Positions 1 through 7,410 of a stretch of DNA of 48,540 nt are shown one piece after another (position 1 is the first letter of the stretch; the number at the start of each line of letters is the position of its first letter). Both the position numbers and the translations under genes were made by a program. The DNA is from Caulobacteraceae bacterium (lineage in GTDB: Bacteria > Pseudomonadota > Alphaproteobacteria > Caulobacterales > Caulobacteraceae), in the NCBI GenBank assembly GCA_019247715.1, contig JAFBAO010000060.1, forward strand, positions 1 to 48,540. Direction: 5' to 3'. The notes under the pieces are model-generated. The model was not told the DNA's origin. It searched no databases and was given only the letters and a program-made list of their open reading frames with translations.

Positions 1-2
1 AC

Positions 3-1133
3 CGCTGGCAGGACGCGCTGGAGGTGACCAACCGGGCCTGGGTCGCCGAGACGCTGCCCTGGGACGATCACCTCGCTCCCGACGGCCGCGTGATGGAGAT
101 GCTGAGCGAGCACCAGTGCCAGGGCTGGCTGGAGGGCTATCTGCTCACCGGCCGGCACGGCTTCTTCTCGTGCTACGAGGCCTTCATCCACATCATCGAT
201 TCGATGTTCAACCAGCACGCCAAGTGGCTGAAGGTGTGCAACGAGATCGCCTGGCGCCGGCCGGTCGCCTCGCTGAACTACCTGCTCTCCAGCCACGTCT
301 GGCGCCAGGACCACAACGGCTTCAGCCACCAGGACCCGGGCTTCATCGACCACGTGGTGAACAAGCGGGCCGAGGTGATGCGCGTCTACCTGCCGCCGGA
401 CGCCAACTGCCTGCTGTCGGTCACCGACCACTGCCTGCGCAGCCGCAACTACGTGAACGTGGTGGTGGCCGGCAAGCAGCCGGCGCCCCAGTGGCTGACC
501 ATGGACGAGGCGATCCGCCACTGCGAGGGCGGCCTCGGCATCTGGGCGTGGGCCAGCAACGACCGCGGCGCCGAGCCGGACGTGGTGATGGCCTGCTGCG
601 GCGACGTGCCGACCGTGGAGACCCTCGCGGCGGTGGAGCTGCTGCGCGAGCACGCCCCCGAGCTGAAGGTGCGGGTGATCAACGTGGTCGACCTGATGAA
701 GCTGCAGCCGGCCTCCGAGCACCCGCACGGCCTCTCCGACCAGGACTTCGACGCCCTCTTCACCACCGACAAGCCGATCATCTTCGCCTTCCACGGCTAT
801 CCGTGGCTGATCCACCGGCTCACCTACCGGCGCCGCGGCCACGGGAACCTGCACGTGCGCGGCTACAAGGAGAACGGGACCACCAGCACCCCGTTCGACA
901 TGTGCGTGATGAACGACCTCGACCGCTTCCACCTGGTGGGCGACGTCATCGACCGGGTCCCCCGGCTCGGCGCCCGCGCCGCCTACGCCAAGCAGGCCAT
1001 CCGCGACAAGCTCATCGAGCACCGCGAGTACATCTGCCGCTTCGGCGACGACATGCCCGAGATCGCCGGCTGGCGCTGGGGCGGTGCGGGGAGGGGCGCA
1101 GCCGCGAGCTCCACCGAGGCCGACAACGTCTGA
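3..1133 (+). CDS. Phosphoketolase, C-terminal part (5' truncated by window edge)
   Basis: Thiamine-diphosphate phosphoketolase of the Xfp family, which splits xylulose-5-phosphate (and often fructose-6-phosphate) with phosphate to give acetyl phosphate and an aldose phosphate. The visible ~376 residues cover the end of the pyrimidine-binding domain and the whole C-terminal domain. Family-typical stretches are [37 protein letters not shown] and [15 protein letters not shown]. The full family length is ~790-800 residues, so about half is missing upstream; the first in-frame GTG (position 24) is internal, not a start. The product is cytosolic and supplies acetyl phosphate for a glycolytic bypass. 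A histidine phosphatase gene starts 7 bases after its stop and is probably co-transcribed. Family assignment is secure; substrate preference cannot be read from this fragment. Confidence 0.95.
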   Translation, partial: RWQDALEVTNRAWVAETLPWDDHLAPDGRVMEMLSEHQCQGWLEGYLLTGRHGFFSCYEAFIHIIDSMFNQHAKWLKVCNEIAWRRPVASLNYLLSSHVWRQDHNGFSHQDPGFIDHVVNKRAEVMRVYLPPDANCLLSVTDHCLRSRNYVNVVVAGKQPAPQWLTMDEAIRHCEGGLGIWAWASNDRGAEPDVVMACCGDVPTVETLAAVELLREHAPELKVRVINVVDLMKLQPASEHPHGLSDQDFDALFTTDKPIIFAFHGYPWLIHRLTYRRRGHGNLHVRGYKENGTTSTPFDMCVMNDLDRFHLVGDVIDRVPRLGARAAYAKQAIRDKLIEHREYICRFGDDMPEIAGWRWGGAGRGAAASSTEADNV

Positions 1134-1140
1134 ACCGCGC

Positions 1141-1710
1141 ATGAGGGTCTTCGCGATCCGGCACGGCGAGACCGAGTGGAGCCTCAACGGCCGCCATACC
1201 GGCGTCACCGACCTCGCGCTCACCGACAACGGACGGCGGCTCGCCGCGTCCCTGGCGCCGGTGCTGGGCCGCGAGCAGTTCGCCCTGGTGCTGACCAGCC
1301 CCCTGCAGCGCGCCCGCACGACGGCGCATCTGGCGGGACTGGGGGCGGCGGCGATGATCGCCCCCGAACTCGTGGAGTGGAACTACGGCGACTACGAGGG
1401 CCTGACCCCCGGCCAGATCCGCAGCCAGCGGCCGGATTGGCTGATCTTCCGGGACGGCTGCCCGAATGGCGAGAGCCCAGCCGAGGTGGGGGCGCGGGCG
1501 GACTGCGTGATCGCCAAGGTCCGGGCGGCGGGCGGCGATGCGGCGCTCTTCGCCCACGGCCATATCCTGAGGGTTCTGGCGGCCCGCTGGATCGGGCTGC
1601 CGCCCGAAGGCGGCCGGCATTTCCTGCTCGGCACGGGCACGCTCTGCGTGCTCTCCAGCTACCGAGGCTCGCCCGCCATCGAGGTATGGAACGGGCCGCT
1701 GGACGTCTGA
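1141..1710 (+). CDS. Histidine phosphatase family protein (phosphoglycerate-mutase-like)
   Basis: Branch-1 histidine phosphatase of 189 residues. The catalytic RHGETEW motif lies at residues ~7-13 (phosphorylated His followed by Arg/Gly/Glu) and the second catalytic His is in FAHGHILR. The acidic residue is in VEWNYGDYEG, as in cofactor-independent sugar phosphatases and SixA/GpmB-like proteins. I start at the ATG giving MRVFAIRHGE, because the N-terminus of this fold begins just before RHG; an earlier in-frame ATG would add 19 low-complexity residues inside the phosphoketolase end. It lies 7 bases downstream of the phosphoketolase stop, so a linked role in sugar-phosphate metabolism is reasonable but inferred. 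The substrate is unknown. Confidence 0.9.
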   Translation: MRVFAIRHGETEWSLNGRHTGVTDLALTDNGRRLAASLAPVLGREQFALVLTSPLQRARTTAHLAGLGAAAMIAPELVEWNYGDYEGLTPGQIRSQRPDWLIFRDGCPNGESPAEVGARADCVIAKVRAAGGDAALFAHGHILRVLAARWIGLPPEGGRHFLLGTGTLCVLSSYRGSPAIEVWNGPLDV

Positions 1711-1822
1711 GGCGCGGGTTCTTCGCCTGCCGGCGCTGGCGCGGCGGCGGATTTCCGCATCGCCTCGCGCCCGGCTAAGCTCGCCCGATCGGGGAGGGCG
1801 CCCGGACGGGGGCGCGCGCAGG

Positions 1823-2415
1823 ATGCAGATATCCCAGGAAGTCGCCGCGGCGCTGGGGTTTCCGAGGCCGCACTACACCCACGTCGAGCGCGAGCGGCGC
1901 TGGCTCTGCCGCCAGCCGCCGGCCGAGCTGATCCTGCGCACCGAGGCGATCACCGACCTCTATGTGACGGCCACACAGCTGCGGCTGCGGGAGGTGCGGC
2001 CCCTGGACGGGGGCCGGCCATGCTGCGCCTGACCCGCAAGGCCGACGTCGACGCCCAGACCCGGCTCATCACCTCCATCTACCTGCCCGAAGCGGAATTT
2101 GCGGTCTTGGCCGCGGCGCTCGACGGGCGGCGGCTGACCAGGCTTCGCCATCGGTTCAGGGCGCCGCCGGGGGTCTCCATGTGCGTCGACGCCTTCCAGG
2201 GGCCGCTGGAGGGGCTGCTGCTGGCGGAGGCCGAGCTCGCCACCGCCGAGGCCCTGGCCGCCTTCCCAGCCCCGAGCTTCGCCGGGCGCGAGGTGACCGC
2301 CGACCCGCGCTACACCGGCGCGGCGCTCGCGGCGCATGGGGCGCCGGCGCCGATCGCCGCCGGGCCGCTCCGAGCCGCTACGCGGGCGCGCGCAGCCGCA
2401 CGGCCAGCAGGGTGA
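1823..2415 (+). pseudogene. CYTH-domain protein split by a one-base frameshift
   Basis: Two overlapping frames together make one CYTH (triphosphate tunnel) protein. The first (1823-2032) carries the ExExK-type signature as THVERERRWL and ends in RLREVRPLDGG. The second (2020-2415) continues with LRLTRKAD, RLTRLRHRF, VDAFQGPLEGLLLAEAEL and REVTADPRYTG. The frame changes at a run of five G at 2009-2013; one more G would join them smoothly as LDGGPAMLRLTRKAD. Known family members hydrolyse triphosphates or act as class IV adenylate cyclases; the substrate here is unknown. Alternatives are a sequencing error in the G run, programmed slippage, or translational coupling of two half-proteins through the ATG/TGA overlap. 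The 3' end overlaps the convergent phosphatase gene by ~38 bases, and the last ~35 residues look unconserved. Confidence 0.75.
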
Positions 2416-4462
2416 GGTCGTCGCTGGGCTCGGCGCCGGCCTCGAAGGCGCGCACGGCGCCGACCATCCGGTCCATCACGGCCGCCGCGCTGGGGGCGGC
2501 GGCGGCGGCGGCGACGGCGGCGAGCAGCGCCTCGTGGGGGAAGAGGCGCCCGTCCGGCGCCTGGGCCTCGGTGAGGCCGTCGCTGAAGCAGAGCAGGGTC
2601 TCGCCGGGCGCGAGGCGGAAGCTCTCCACGGCGTAGGGGAAGTCGGGGTCGACGCAGAGGGGCGGGCCGCCGACCAGGGTGACCTCCCGCGCCTGGCCGC
2701 CCTGGGCGATCAGCGGGTTCTCGTGGCCGGCGCAGCAGAGGTCGAGGCGTCCGTCGGCGGGGGAGAGGGTCCCCACCAGCAGGGTGAGCGCCATGGCCTC
2801 GCGGTTCTCGCGCGAAAGCTCGGCGTTGATGGCCCCGATGGCTTCGGTGAGGGAAAGGTCGGGGCGGGCCAGGAGCGAGCGGGCGAGCGAGCGGGAAAGG
2901 GCCATGAAGAGGGCGGCCGGCACGCCCTTGCCGGTGACGTCGCCCACCAGGAAGCAGAGCCGCCCCTCGTCCAGCATGAAGGCGTCGTAGAGGTCGCCGC
3001 CGACGTTGCGGGCCGGCTGCAGCACGGCGCCGAGGTCCACGCGGGGGCTGAGGGCGGCGAGCTCTTCGGGGGGCGCCAGCATGCCGGCCTGGATGGCGGC
3101 GGCGGCGGAGAGCTCGCCGGCGATCTTGGCGGCCGCCAGCCGTTCTTCCTCCAGCGCGGCCCTGAGCCTCGCCTGCAGGCGCCGGCCCTCGGCGGTGAGC
3201 GCCGCCACCATCGCCCCCGATCCGGCGGCGGCGGGCAGGATGGCGGGGAAGGGATCGATGAGCAGGCCGGCCGCAAAGCCGGCCCAGCTCGCGCCCAGCG
3301 CCGCGGCGATCCCCGCCGCTGCGAGGGCGCCGGCCGCGGCGATCGGCAGCCGCAGCACCGCCGCGCCCGCCGCCAGCGCCAGGACGAGGCCGAGGCCCCA
3401 TTCGGCCGGGGGCGCCCAGGGCGGCCGCTCCAGCCCCTCGCCCCGCAAGATCGCGCCCACGGCCTCGGCCTGCACGAAGACGCCGTGGGTCTCGGCCGCG
3501 CGGGGCGTGGCCACCACGTCGGAGGTCCCGGCGCTGGTCAGGCCCACGAGCACGATCTTGCCCTTGAAGAGGTCGTCCGGCAGGCCCTGGCGGAAGAGGT
3601 CGGCGGCCGAGGTGACCGGGATCTTGCGCCAGTCGCCGAACTTCAGGGCCAGCGACCCATCGGCCGCGGCCGCGATGCGCTTGCCGCCGATCCCGATGGC
3701 CGCGAGGCGTCGCCCGCGGGTCGCAACGCCGATCTCGTCGGCGCCCTTGGCGACGCGGACCAGCTCCAGGGCGAAGCCGGGGGTGGGCGCCCCGGCGACC
3801 ACGGCGACCAGCGGCGCGCGGCGCAGCACCCCGTCGTCGTCGCGCGGGCCGTTGACCAGGCCGTGCCCGAGCGCCGCGCCGTCGAGCAGGGGCAGGTTGG
3901 CCACCGCCTTCGGATAGGCCTTGACCCCCGCCGGCAGCGGGCCGGAAAAGCGAGCCTCGGGGGGCAGGGGCGCGGGCGCCTGGTCGAGCGCGTCGAAGGA
4001 GCGGCCCTCGGCGCCGGCCCTGGCCAGCACCACCGGGCTGCGGCCGATCACCCGGGCGAAGAGGGCGTCCATGGAGGGGAGGGCGCGCACCGCCTGGGCG
4101 GCGGCGGGCGGCAGCTCGCCGTAGAGGTCGGCGAAGCGCTTGGGGTCCAGCCGGTCCGGCTCTGGCATCAGGAAGTCGAGGCCGATGGCGACGGCTCCGC
4201 GGCGGGCGATCTCCTCGGTGAGCCTGGCCAGGTAGAACCGGCTCCACGGCCAGCCACCCACGGCCCTGAGGCTCTCGGCGTCGATGGCCACCACCTGTAC
4301 GGAATTCGAAGGGGCCGGCGCGGGGGAGAGGTTCTGGAACAGGTCGTGGAGCGGCCGGCTGAGCCGCGCGCCCGCGATCAGCACCAGCACCGCGGCCAGC
4401 AGCGCCGCGGCGAGTCCTGCCATGACCACGCGCCTGCGCGCATCGGCGGGTAGGTCGTTCAT
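2378..4462 (-). CDS. CHASE2-domain membrane sensor with SpoIIE/PP2C phosphatase output
   Basis: Membrane-bound Ser/Thr phosphatase of ~694 residues. In order: one TM helix near residues 12-31; an extracytoplasmic CHASE2 sensor (~55-340) with VQVVAIDAESL, GGWPWSR and KIVLVGLTSAGT; about three TM helices (~355-420); a short coiled linker; and a SpoIIE-type PP2C domain (~465-690). Metal-binding Asp positions are present in NVGGDLYDAF, GDVTGKGVPAALFMA, CFSDGLTEA and PSDDLTLLAV. Family knowledge: such enzymes dephosphorylate STAS-domain anti-anti-sigma proteins. A STAS gene lies ~1.4 kb upstream on the same strand. I chose the ATG giving MNDLPAD because an alternative ATG six codons upstream falls inside a palindromic repeat with no ribosome-binding site. 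The signal sensed is unknown. Confidence 0.9.
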   Translation of the reverse strand: MNDLPADARRRVVMAGLAAALLAAVLVLIAGARLSRPLHDLFQNLSPAPAPSNSVQVVAIDAESLRAVGGWPWSRFYLARLTEEIARRGAVAIGLDFLMPEPDRLDPKRFADLYGELPPAAAQAVRALPSMDALFARVIGRSPVVLARAGAEGRSFDALDQAPAPLPPEARFSGPLPAGVKAYPKAVANLPLLDGAALGHGLVNGPRDDDGVLRRAPLVAVVAGAPTPGFALELVRVAKGADEIGVATRGRRLAAIGIGGKRIAAAADGSLALKFGDWRKIPVTSAADLFRQGLPDDLFKGKIVLVGLTSAGTSDVVATPRAAETHGVFVQAEAVGAILRGEGLERPPWAPPAEWGLGLVLALAAGAAVLRLPIAAAGALAAAGIAAALGASWAGFAAGLLIDPFPAILPAAAGSGAMVAALTAEGRRLQARLRAALEEERLAAAKIAGELSAAAAIQAGMLAPPEELAALSPRVDLGAVLQPARNVGGDLYDAFMLDEGRLCFLVGDVTGKGVPAALFMALSRSLARSLLARPDLSLTEAIGAINAELSRENREAMALTLLVGTLSPADGRLDLCCAGHENPLIAQGGQAREVTLVGGPPLCVDPDFPYAVESFRLAPGETLLCFSDGLTEAQAPDGRLFPHEALLAAVAAAAAAPSAAAVMDRMVGAVRAFEAGAEPSDDLTLLAVRLRAPA

Positions 4463-4471
4463 CCCACCGTT

Positions 4472-4508
4472 CCCGCTCATCCCGGCGAAAGCCGGGAACC
4501 AGGCAGGA
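4472..4508. repeat. Palindromic intergenic repeat, family 4 (copy 1)
   Basis: Hairpin core CCCGGCGAAAGCCGGG flanked by TCATC and AACCAGGCAGGA. The same unit recurs near 4837-4880 and 43844-43888 in the opposite orientation. It overlaps the 3' end of the GIY-YIG gene and supplies its last codons and stop. Confidence 0.8.
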
Positions 4509-4827
4509 ATTCGCGCGAGGCTCGCTGCTCGTCTTCCTGGAGCCAGCGGTCGAGGTCAGCGGACAGATCGATCCAATTCGGGTTGCGGCCCTCGATCAGC
4601 TGCAACTTCCAGAGCCTGCGCCATTCCTTGATCTGGCGTTCGCGCCGGAAGGCTTCGTCACGGGAGGGATGCGTTTCGAGCCAGACGAGCCGATCGGCCC
4701 CGTACCTGGCGGTGAAGCCGGAGAAGCGCTTGGCCTTGTGCTGCTCGATCCGCGCGCGGATATCGTCGGTGCTGCCCGTGTAGATCGTGCCGTTGCGTCC
4801 GCTGGCCGTGATGTACACGTAGAACAT
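4477..4827 (-). CDS. GIY-YIG endonuclease-domain protein
   Basis: Small stand-alone GIY-YIG protein (116 residues). The signature appears as YVYITASGRNGTIYTGSTDD (residues ~3-22), followed by the conserved Arg in IRARIEQH and the KEWRR element with Glu; the catalytic Tyr/Gly/Arg/Glu set looks complete. Family members are ~90-100 residues of unknown cellular role, sometimes loosely linked to DNA repair. The last ~12 residues (REFLPGSRLSPG) and the stop codon are encoded by a palindromic repeat, so the native C-terminus probably ended earlier. It lies between an MBL-fold gene and the CHASE2/SpoIIE gene on the same strand, with repeats on both sides; it may be an insertion into that set rather than a functional partner. 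Confidence 0.85.
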   Translation of the reverse strand: MFYVYITASGRNGTIYTGSTDDIRARIEQHKAKRFSGFTARYGADRLVWLETHPSRDEAFRRERQIKEWRRLWKLQLIEGRNPNWIDLSADLDRWLQEDEQRASREFLPGSRLSPG

Positions 4828-4836
4828 CGAGGTTGT

Positions 4837-4880
4837 TCCAAAGTCCTGCCTGGGCCCCGGCGTTCGCCGGGGTGAGCGGG
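4837..4880. repeat. Palindromic intergenic repeat, family 4 (copy 2)
   Basis: Contains AAGTCCTGCCTGGGCCCCGG then CGTTCGCCGGGGTGAGCGGG, matching the copies near 4472 and 43844. It fills the gap between the GIY-YIG gene and the MBL-fold gene and could end or process the transcript. Confidence 0.75.
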
Positions 4881-4902
4881 GTCAAGGTCTATCCAATCCC
4901 CC

Positions 4903-5868
4903 TCACACCTCCACCTCGAGCCCGTCGTAGGCGCAGAGCACCTCCAGTGGCGGGCGCTCGCCGCGGACCAGCTCCTCGTAGCGCAAGGTCTCGTAGAACA
5001 TGCGCTGGATGTCCTCGTCCGAGCCGTTCGGCTCGTGGTGGAAGAGGGCGAGGCGTTTGGCGCCCGCCGCGTGGCAGAGGTCCACCGCCACCACGTTGGA
5101 GGCGTGCCCGGTGTCCTGCTTGAGGCTCACCGCGTCGCCTAAGGAATACATGGTGTCGCAGATGACGAGGTCGGCGCCGGCGAAGAAGGTCTCGAACGCG
5201 CCCTCGGCGTCCATGTCCTCGGCGCCGTGCTCGGCGTCGGTGGAATAGACCACCGCCTTGCCGTCCCGCTCGAAGCGGTAGCCGTACGAGCCCCGGGTCG
5301 CGTGGGCCTGACGGATCAAGCTGACCGTGAGGCCCGCCGCCTCGAAAGGCTGGTCGGGCGGGTGGGTGACGAACTCGATCTTCGCCCTCAGGGTCTCGAA
5401 GGGGACCGGGAAGCAGATCGCCTCCTGCTGGCGGCGCAGCGCCGCCTCGGCGTCCGGATGGCCGGAATGGATGACGATGCGCGCCCCGGTCTCGTAGGCC
5501 GGCCGGAAGAACGGGAAGCCCATGACGTGGTCGAAGTTCGGGTGCGAGAGGAACACGTGGTAGAGGCGCGGATGGCCTTCGGCGCAGCGGCGCAGCGCGT
5601 TCACCCCGAACTCGCGCATCCCCGAGCCCATGTCGCAGACCACGAAGGCCTCCTCGTCCGCCTCGATCTCCATGCAGGCGGTGGCGCCTCCGTAGGTGGC
5701 GTGGGTGGCGAACTCCGTCTCCTCGCGGGCGAAGGCCGTCGCCTCGTCCTGGTCGGCGAAGCTGCGGCCGCGGGCGATCATCAGCGCCCGCGCCACCTTG
5801 GCGAGAACGGCGTCGGCGTGGGGGGCCACCGGCAGCGAGCCCCGCGTGCCCCAGAAGCGGACCCGCAT
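4903..5868 (-). CDS. MBL-fold metallo-hydrolase-like protein with altered metal motif
   Basis: Metallo-beta-lactamase-fold protein of 321 residues, resembling the phosphoribosyl cyclic phosphodiesterase/PhnP-like branch (starts MRVRFWGTRGS). It shows DMGSGMREFG, the LSHPNFDHVMGFPFF metal loop, YSTDAEH, VICDTMYS and LALFHHEPNGSDE. The canonical loop is HxHxDH; here the second His is Asn (SHPNFDH), so one ligand of the first zinc site is absent although the later Asp and His residues remain. It may bind one metal, or act as a ligand-binding rather than hydrolytic protein. Three bases separate it from the upstream STAS gene, so the two are almost certainly one operon. MBL proteins beside STAS and SpoIIE genes suggest signalling, but the substrate is unknown. 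Confidence 0.85.
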   Translation of the reverse strand: MRVRFWGTRGSLPVAPHADAVLAKVARALMIARGRSFADQDEATAFAREETEFATHATYGGATACMEIEADEEAFVVCDMGSGMREFGVNALRRCAEGHPRLYHVFLSHPNFDHVMGFPFFRPAYETGARIVIHSGHPDAEAALRRQQEAICFPVPFETLRAKIEFVTHPPDQPFEAAGLTVSLIRQAHATRGSYGYRFERDGKAVVYSTDAEHGAEDMDAEGAFETFFAGADLVICDTMYSLGDAVSLKQDTGHASNVVAVDLCHAAGAKRLALFHHEPNGSDEDIQRMFYETLRYEELVRGERPPLEVLCAYDGLEVEV

Positions 5869-5871
5869 GGC

Positions 5872-6204
5872 TTAGCCTCCCACCTGGTCGACCCGGTCCA
5901 CCACCGGAAACAGCATGTTGTAGCGGCTGATGGCGAGGATCCGCTTCATGGCCGCATTGGGCGCCGCCAAATGGATGACGATGGCGCCCTTGGCCTCGCT
6001 CTTGGCCATGGTGAGCACCCGAAGCCCCTTGGAGGTCATGTACTCGAGCCCCGAAAGGTCGATCACCAGGGGGAGCTTGGCCTCCACCGCCTCATGCACC
6101 GCCGCGGTGAGCCTGGCGCTGAAGTCCTTCCAGCTCTCCTCGTCGACCCGGCCGGCCGGCTGGGCCACCAGCCGCGCGCCGTCATTGGAAAGCCGCCAGT
6201 CCAT
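5872..6204 (-). CDS. STAS-domain anti-sigma factor antagonist
   Basis: A single STAS domain (110 residues), as in SpoIIAA/RsbV anti-anti-sigma factors. The core LPLVIDLSGLEYMTSKGLRVL (residues ~44-64) contains the phosphorylatable Ser; the usual D-S-S-G is T-S-K-G here, so the Asp before the Ser is Thr and the next Ser is Lys. Family knowledge: such proteins are phosphorylated by an HPK-like kinase and dephosphorylated by a SpoIIE/PP2C phosphatase. A matching phosphatase is encoded further down the same strand, but no kinase or sigma factor is visible in the window. It is first in the operon, upstream of the MBL-fold gene. Start ATG gives MDWRLSNDG. Confidence 0.85.
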   Translation of the reverse strand: MDWRLSNDGARLVAQPAGRVDEESWKDFSARLTAAVHEAVEAKLPLVIDLSGLEYMTSKGLRVLTMAKSEAKGAIVIHLAAPNAAMKRILAISRYNMLFPVVDRVDQVGG

Positions 6205-6284
6205 GTCCGCTCCCGACGGTGACGCTGGGCGCCGAGACTGGCGCGCCGGGCGCCGAGGCGCAACCCTCCTCCCCCTCCTGCCTC

Positions 6285-6645
6285 GCGCAGCGGGGGAGGT
6301 GGCTGATCGCGCAGCGATCAGACGGAGGGGGCTACTCCTCCCCTCGCGCAGCGGGGGAGGTGGCTGATCGCGCAGCGATCAGACGGAGGGGCTACTCCTC
6401 CCCTGCGCAGCGGGGGAGGTGGCTGATCGCGCAGCGATCAGACGGAGGGGGCGCAGCGCCCCTTCCACCACCCCGCCTACGGCGTGGCGGTCCCCCTTCC
6501 CCGCAAGCGGGGAAGGAGTAGCCCCTTCCACCACCCCGCCTACGGCGTGGCGGTCCCCCTTCCCCGCACGCGGGGAAGGAGTAGCCCCTTCCACCACCCC
6601 GCCTACGGCGTGGCGGTCCCCCTTCCCCGCACGCGGGGAAGGAGA
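6285..6645. repeat. Tandem array of two palindromic repeat families (A x3, then B x3)
   Basis: Three copies of unit A (~60 bp; starts at about 6285, 6346 and 6405; core GGCTGATCGCGCAGCGATCA, a perfect hairpin) are followed by three copies of unit B (63 bp; starts at about 6458, 6521 and 6584; hairpins CCGCCTACGGCGTGGCGG and CCCCGCAAGCGGGG). Copies differ at only one or a few positions, so expansion is recent. Single or double copies of A and B recur near 15423, 26083 and 29345. The 63-bp period keeps a reading frame open across all B copies, in frame with the following oxidoreductase gene. There are no spacers of CRISPR type. Confidence 0.95.
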
Positions 6646-7275
6646 CTAAGACCCGAACCCGGGAGGGCCGGCGCCATCGACGTCCTCGTTCTCTTCTGCC
6701 ACCCGGAGCCGGGCAGCTTCGCGGGCTCGATCCGCGCGGCGCTAGAGGCCGAGCTCGCGCGCGCCGGCCATCGGGTGCGGATCCTCGACCTCTACGCGGA
6801 GGGATTCGACCCGGTGCTGGACGCCGAAGGCTGGCGCGCGCACCGGGCCGGCGAGCGGCATGGGTCGGCGGATATCGCCCCGCACGTGGCGGCGCTCACC
6901 GAGGCCGAGGGGCTCGTGCTCGTCTATCCCACCTGGTGGTACGGCCTGCCGGCGGTGCTGAAAGGCTGGTTCGACCGCGTCTGGCAGCCGGGGGTGGCCT
7001 TCACGCTGGAGGACGGCGTCTTCAGGGCCCATCGGCTGCCGCGCCTCATCCGGTTCGCGGCGATCGCCACCTACGGCTCGCCGCGCCTGTTCATCGAATG
7101 GCTGGTGGGCGATCCGGCGCGGCGCCAGCTGGTGCGCGGCCTCGCCCTGCAGTTCGCCAAGGGCGTGCGCTGCTGCTGGGCGCCCATCTACGCGGTGGAC
7201 GCCAAGAGCGAGGCGCGGCTCGCGAAGGAGCGGGCCCGGGCGGTGGCCAAGGTGGCGCGGCTGTTTGGGGCGTAA
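6610..7275 (+). CDS. Flavodoxin-fold NAD(P)H oxidoreductase (YwrO/Kef-type quinone reductase)
   Basis: NAD(P)H:quinone oxidoreductase-like flavoprotein. The phosphate-binding start is IDVLVLFCHPEPGSFAGSI, followed by VLDLYAEGFDPVL-like segments, LVYPTWWYGLPAVLKGWFDR (FMN loop) and the conserved tail. Homology begins at an ATC codon at 6676; no ATG, GTG or TTG lies nearby in frame except a GTG inside the last copy of the upstream repeat array. I give that GTG as the start, which would add ~22 repeat-encoded residues. The native start was probably lost or replaced when the repeats expanded; ATC initiation after the GGGAGGG at 6661 is possible. The stop codon TAA lies in the edge of the next repeat. 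Family is clear; translated length is uncertain. Confidence 0.75.
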   Translation: MAVPLPRTRGRRLRPEPGRAGAIDVLVLFCHPEPGSFAGSIRAALEAELARAGHRVRILDLYAEGFDPVLDAEGWRAHRAGERHGSADIAPHVAALTEAEGLVLVYPTWWYGLPAVLKGWFDRVWQPGVAFTLEDGVFRAHRLPRLIRFAAIATYGSPRLFIEWLVGDPARRQLVRGLALQFAKGVRCCWAPIYAVDAKSEARLAKERARAVAKVARLFGA

Positions 7276-7402
7276 CCCCTCGCCCTCCCACGCTGCTGGC
7301 GCAGCGCGGGCCCCTCCCTCTCCCTCCGGGGGAGGTCAATCACACCTCTCCCTAGGGAGAGGGAGGGGCCCATTGCGCAGCGGTGGGAGGGTGAGGGGTT
7401 AC
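7272..7402. repeat. Long palindromic intergenic repeat, family C (copy 1)
   Basis: About 131 bp with outer arms GTAACCCCTCGCCCTCCCAC and a matching GTGGGAGGGTGAGGGGTTAC, and an inner hairpin around CTCTCCCTAGGGAGAG. Other copies lie near 8512, 9711 and 16439. It sits between the convergent stops of two genes and may act as a bidirectional terminator. Confidence 0.9.
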
Positions 7403-7410
7403 GGCGCCGT

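Noticed and set aside
2336..4453. Long plus-strand frame of ~705 codons opposite the CHASE2/SpoIIE gene
   Set aside because: Gly/Arg/Ala-rich shadow caused by GC-rich codon structure; the minus-strand frame has complete domains.
6285..6645. Possible CRISPR array
   Set aside because: Units abut with no unique spacers, they are palindromic, and the same units are scattered elsewhere in the window without arrays.
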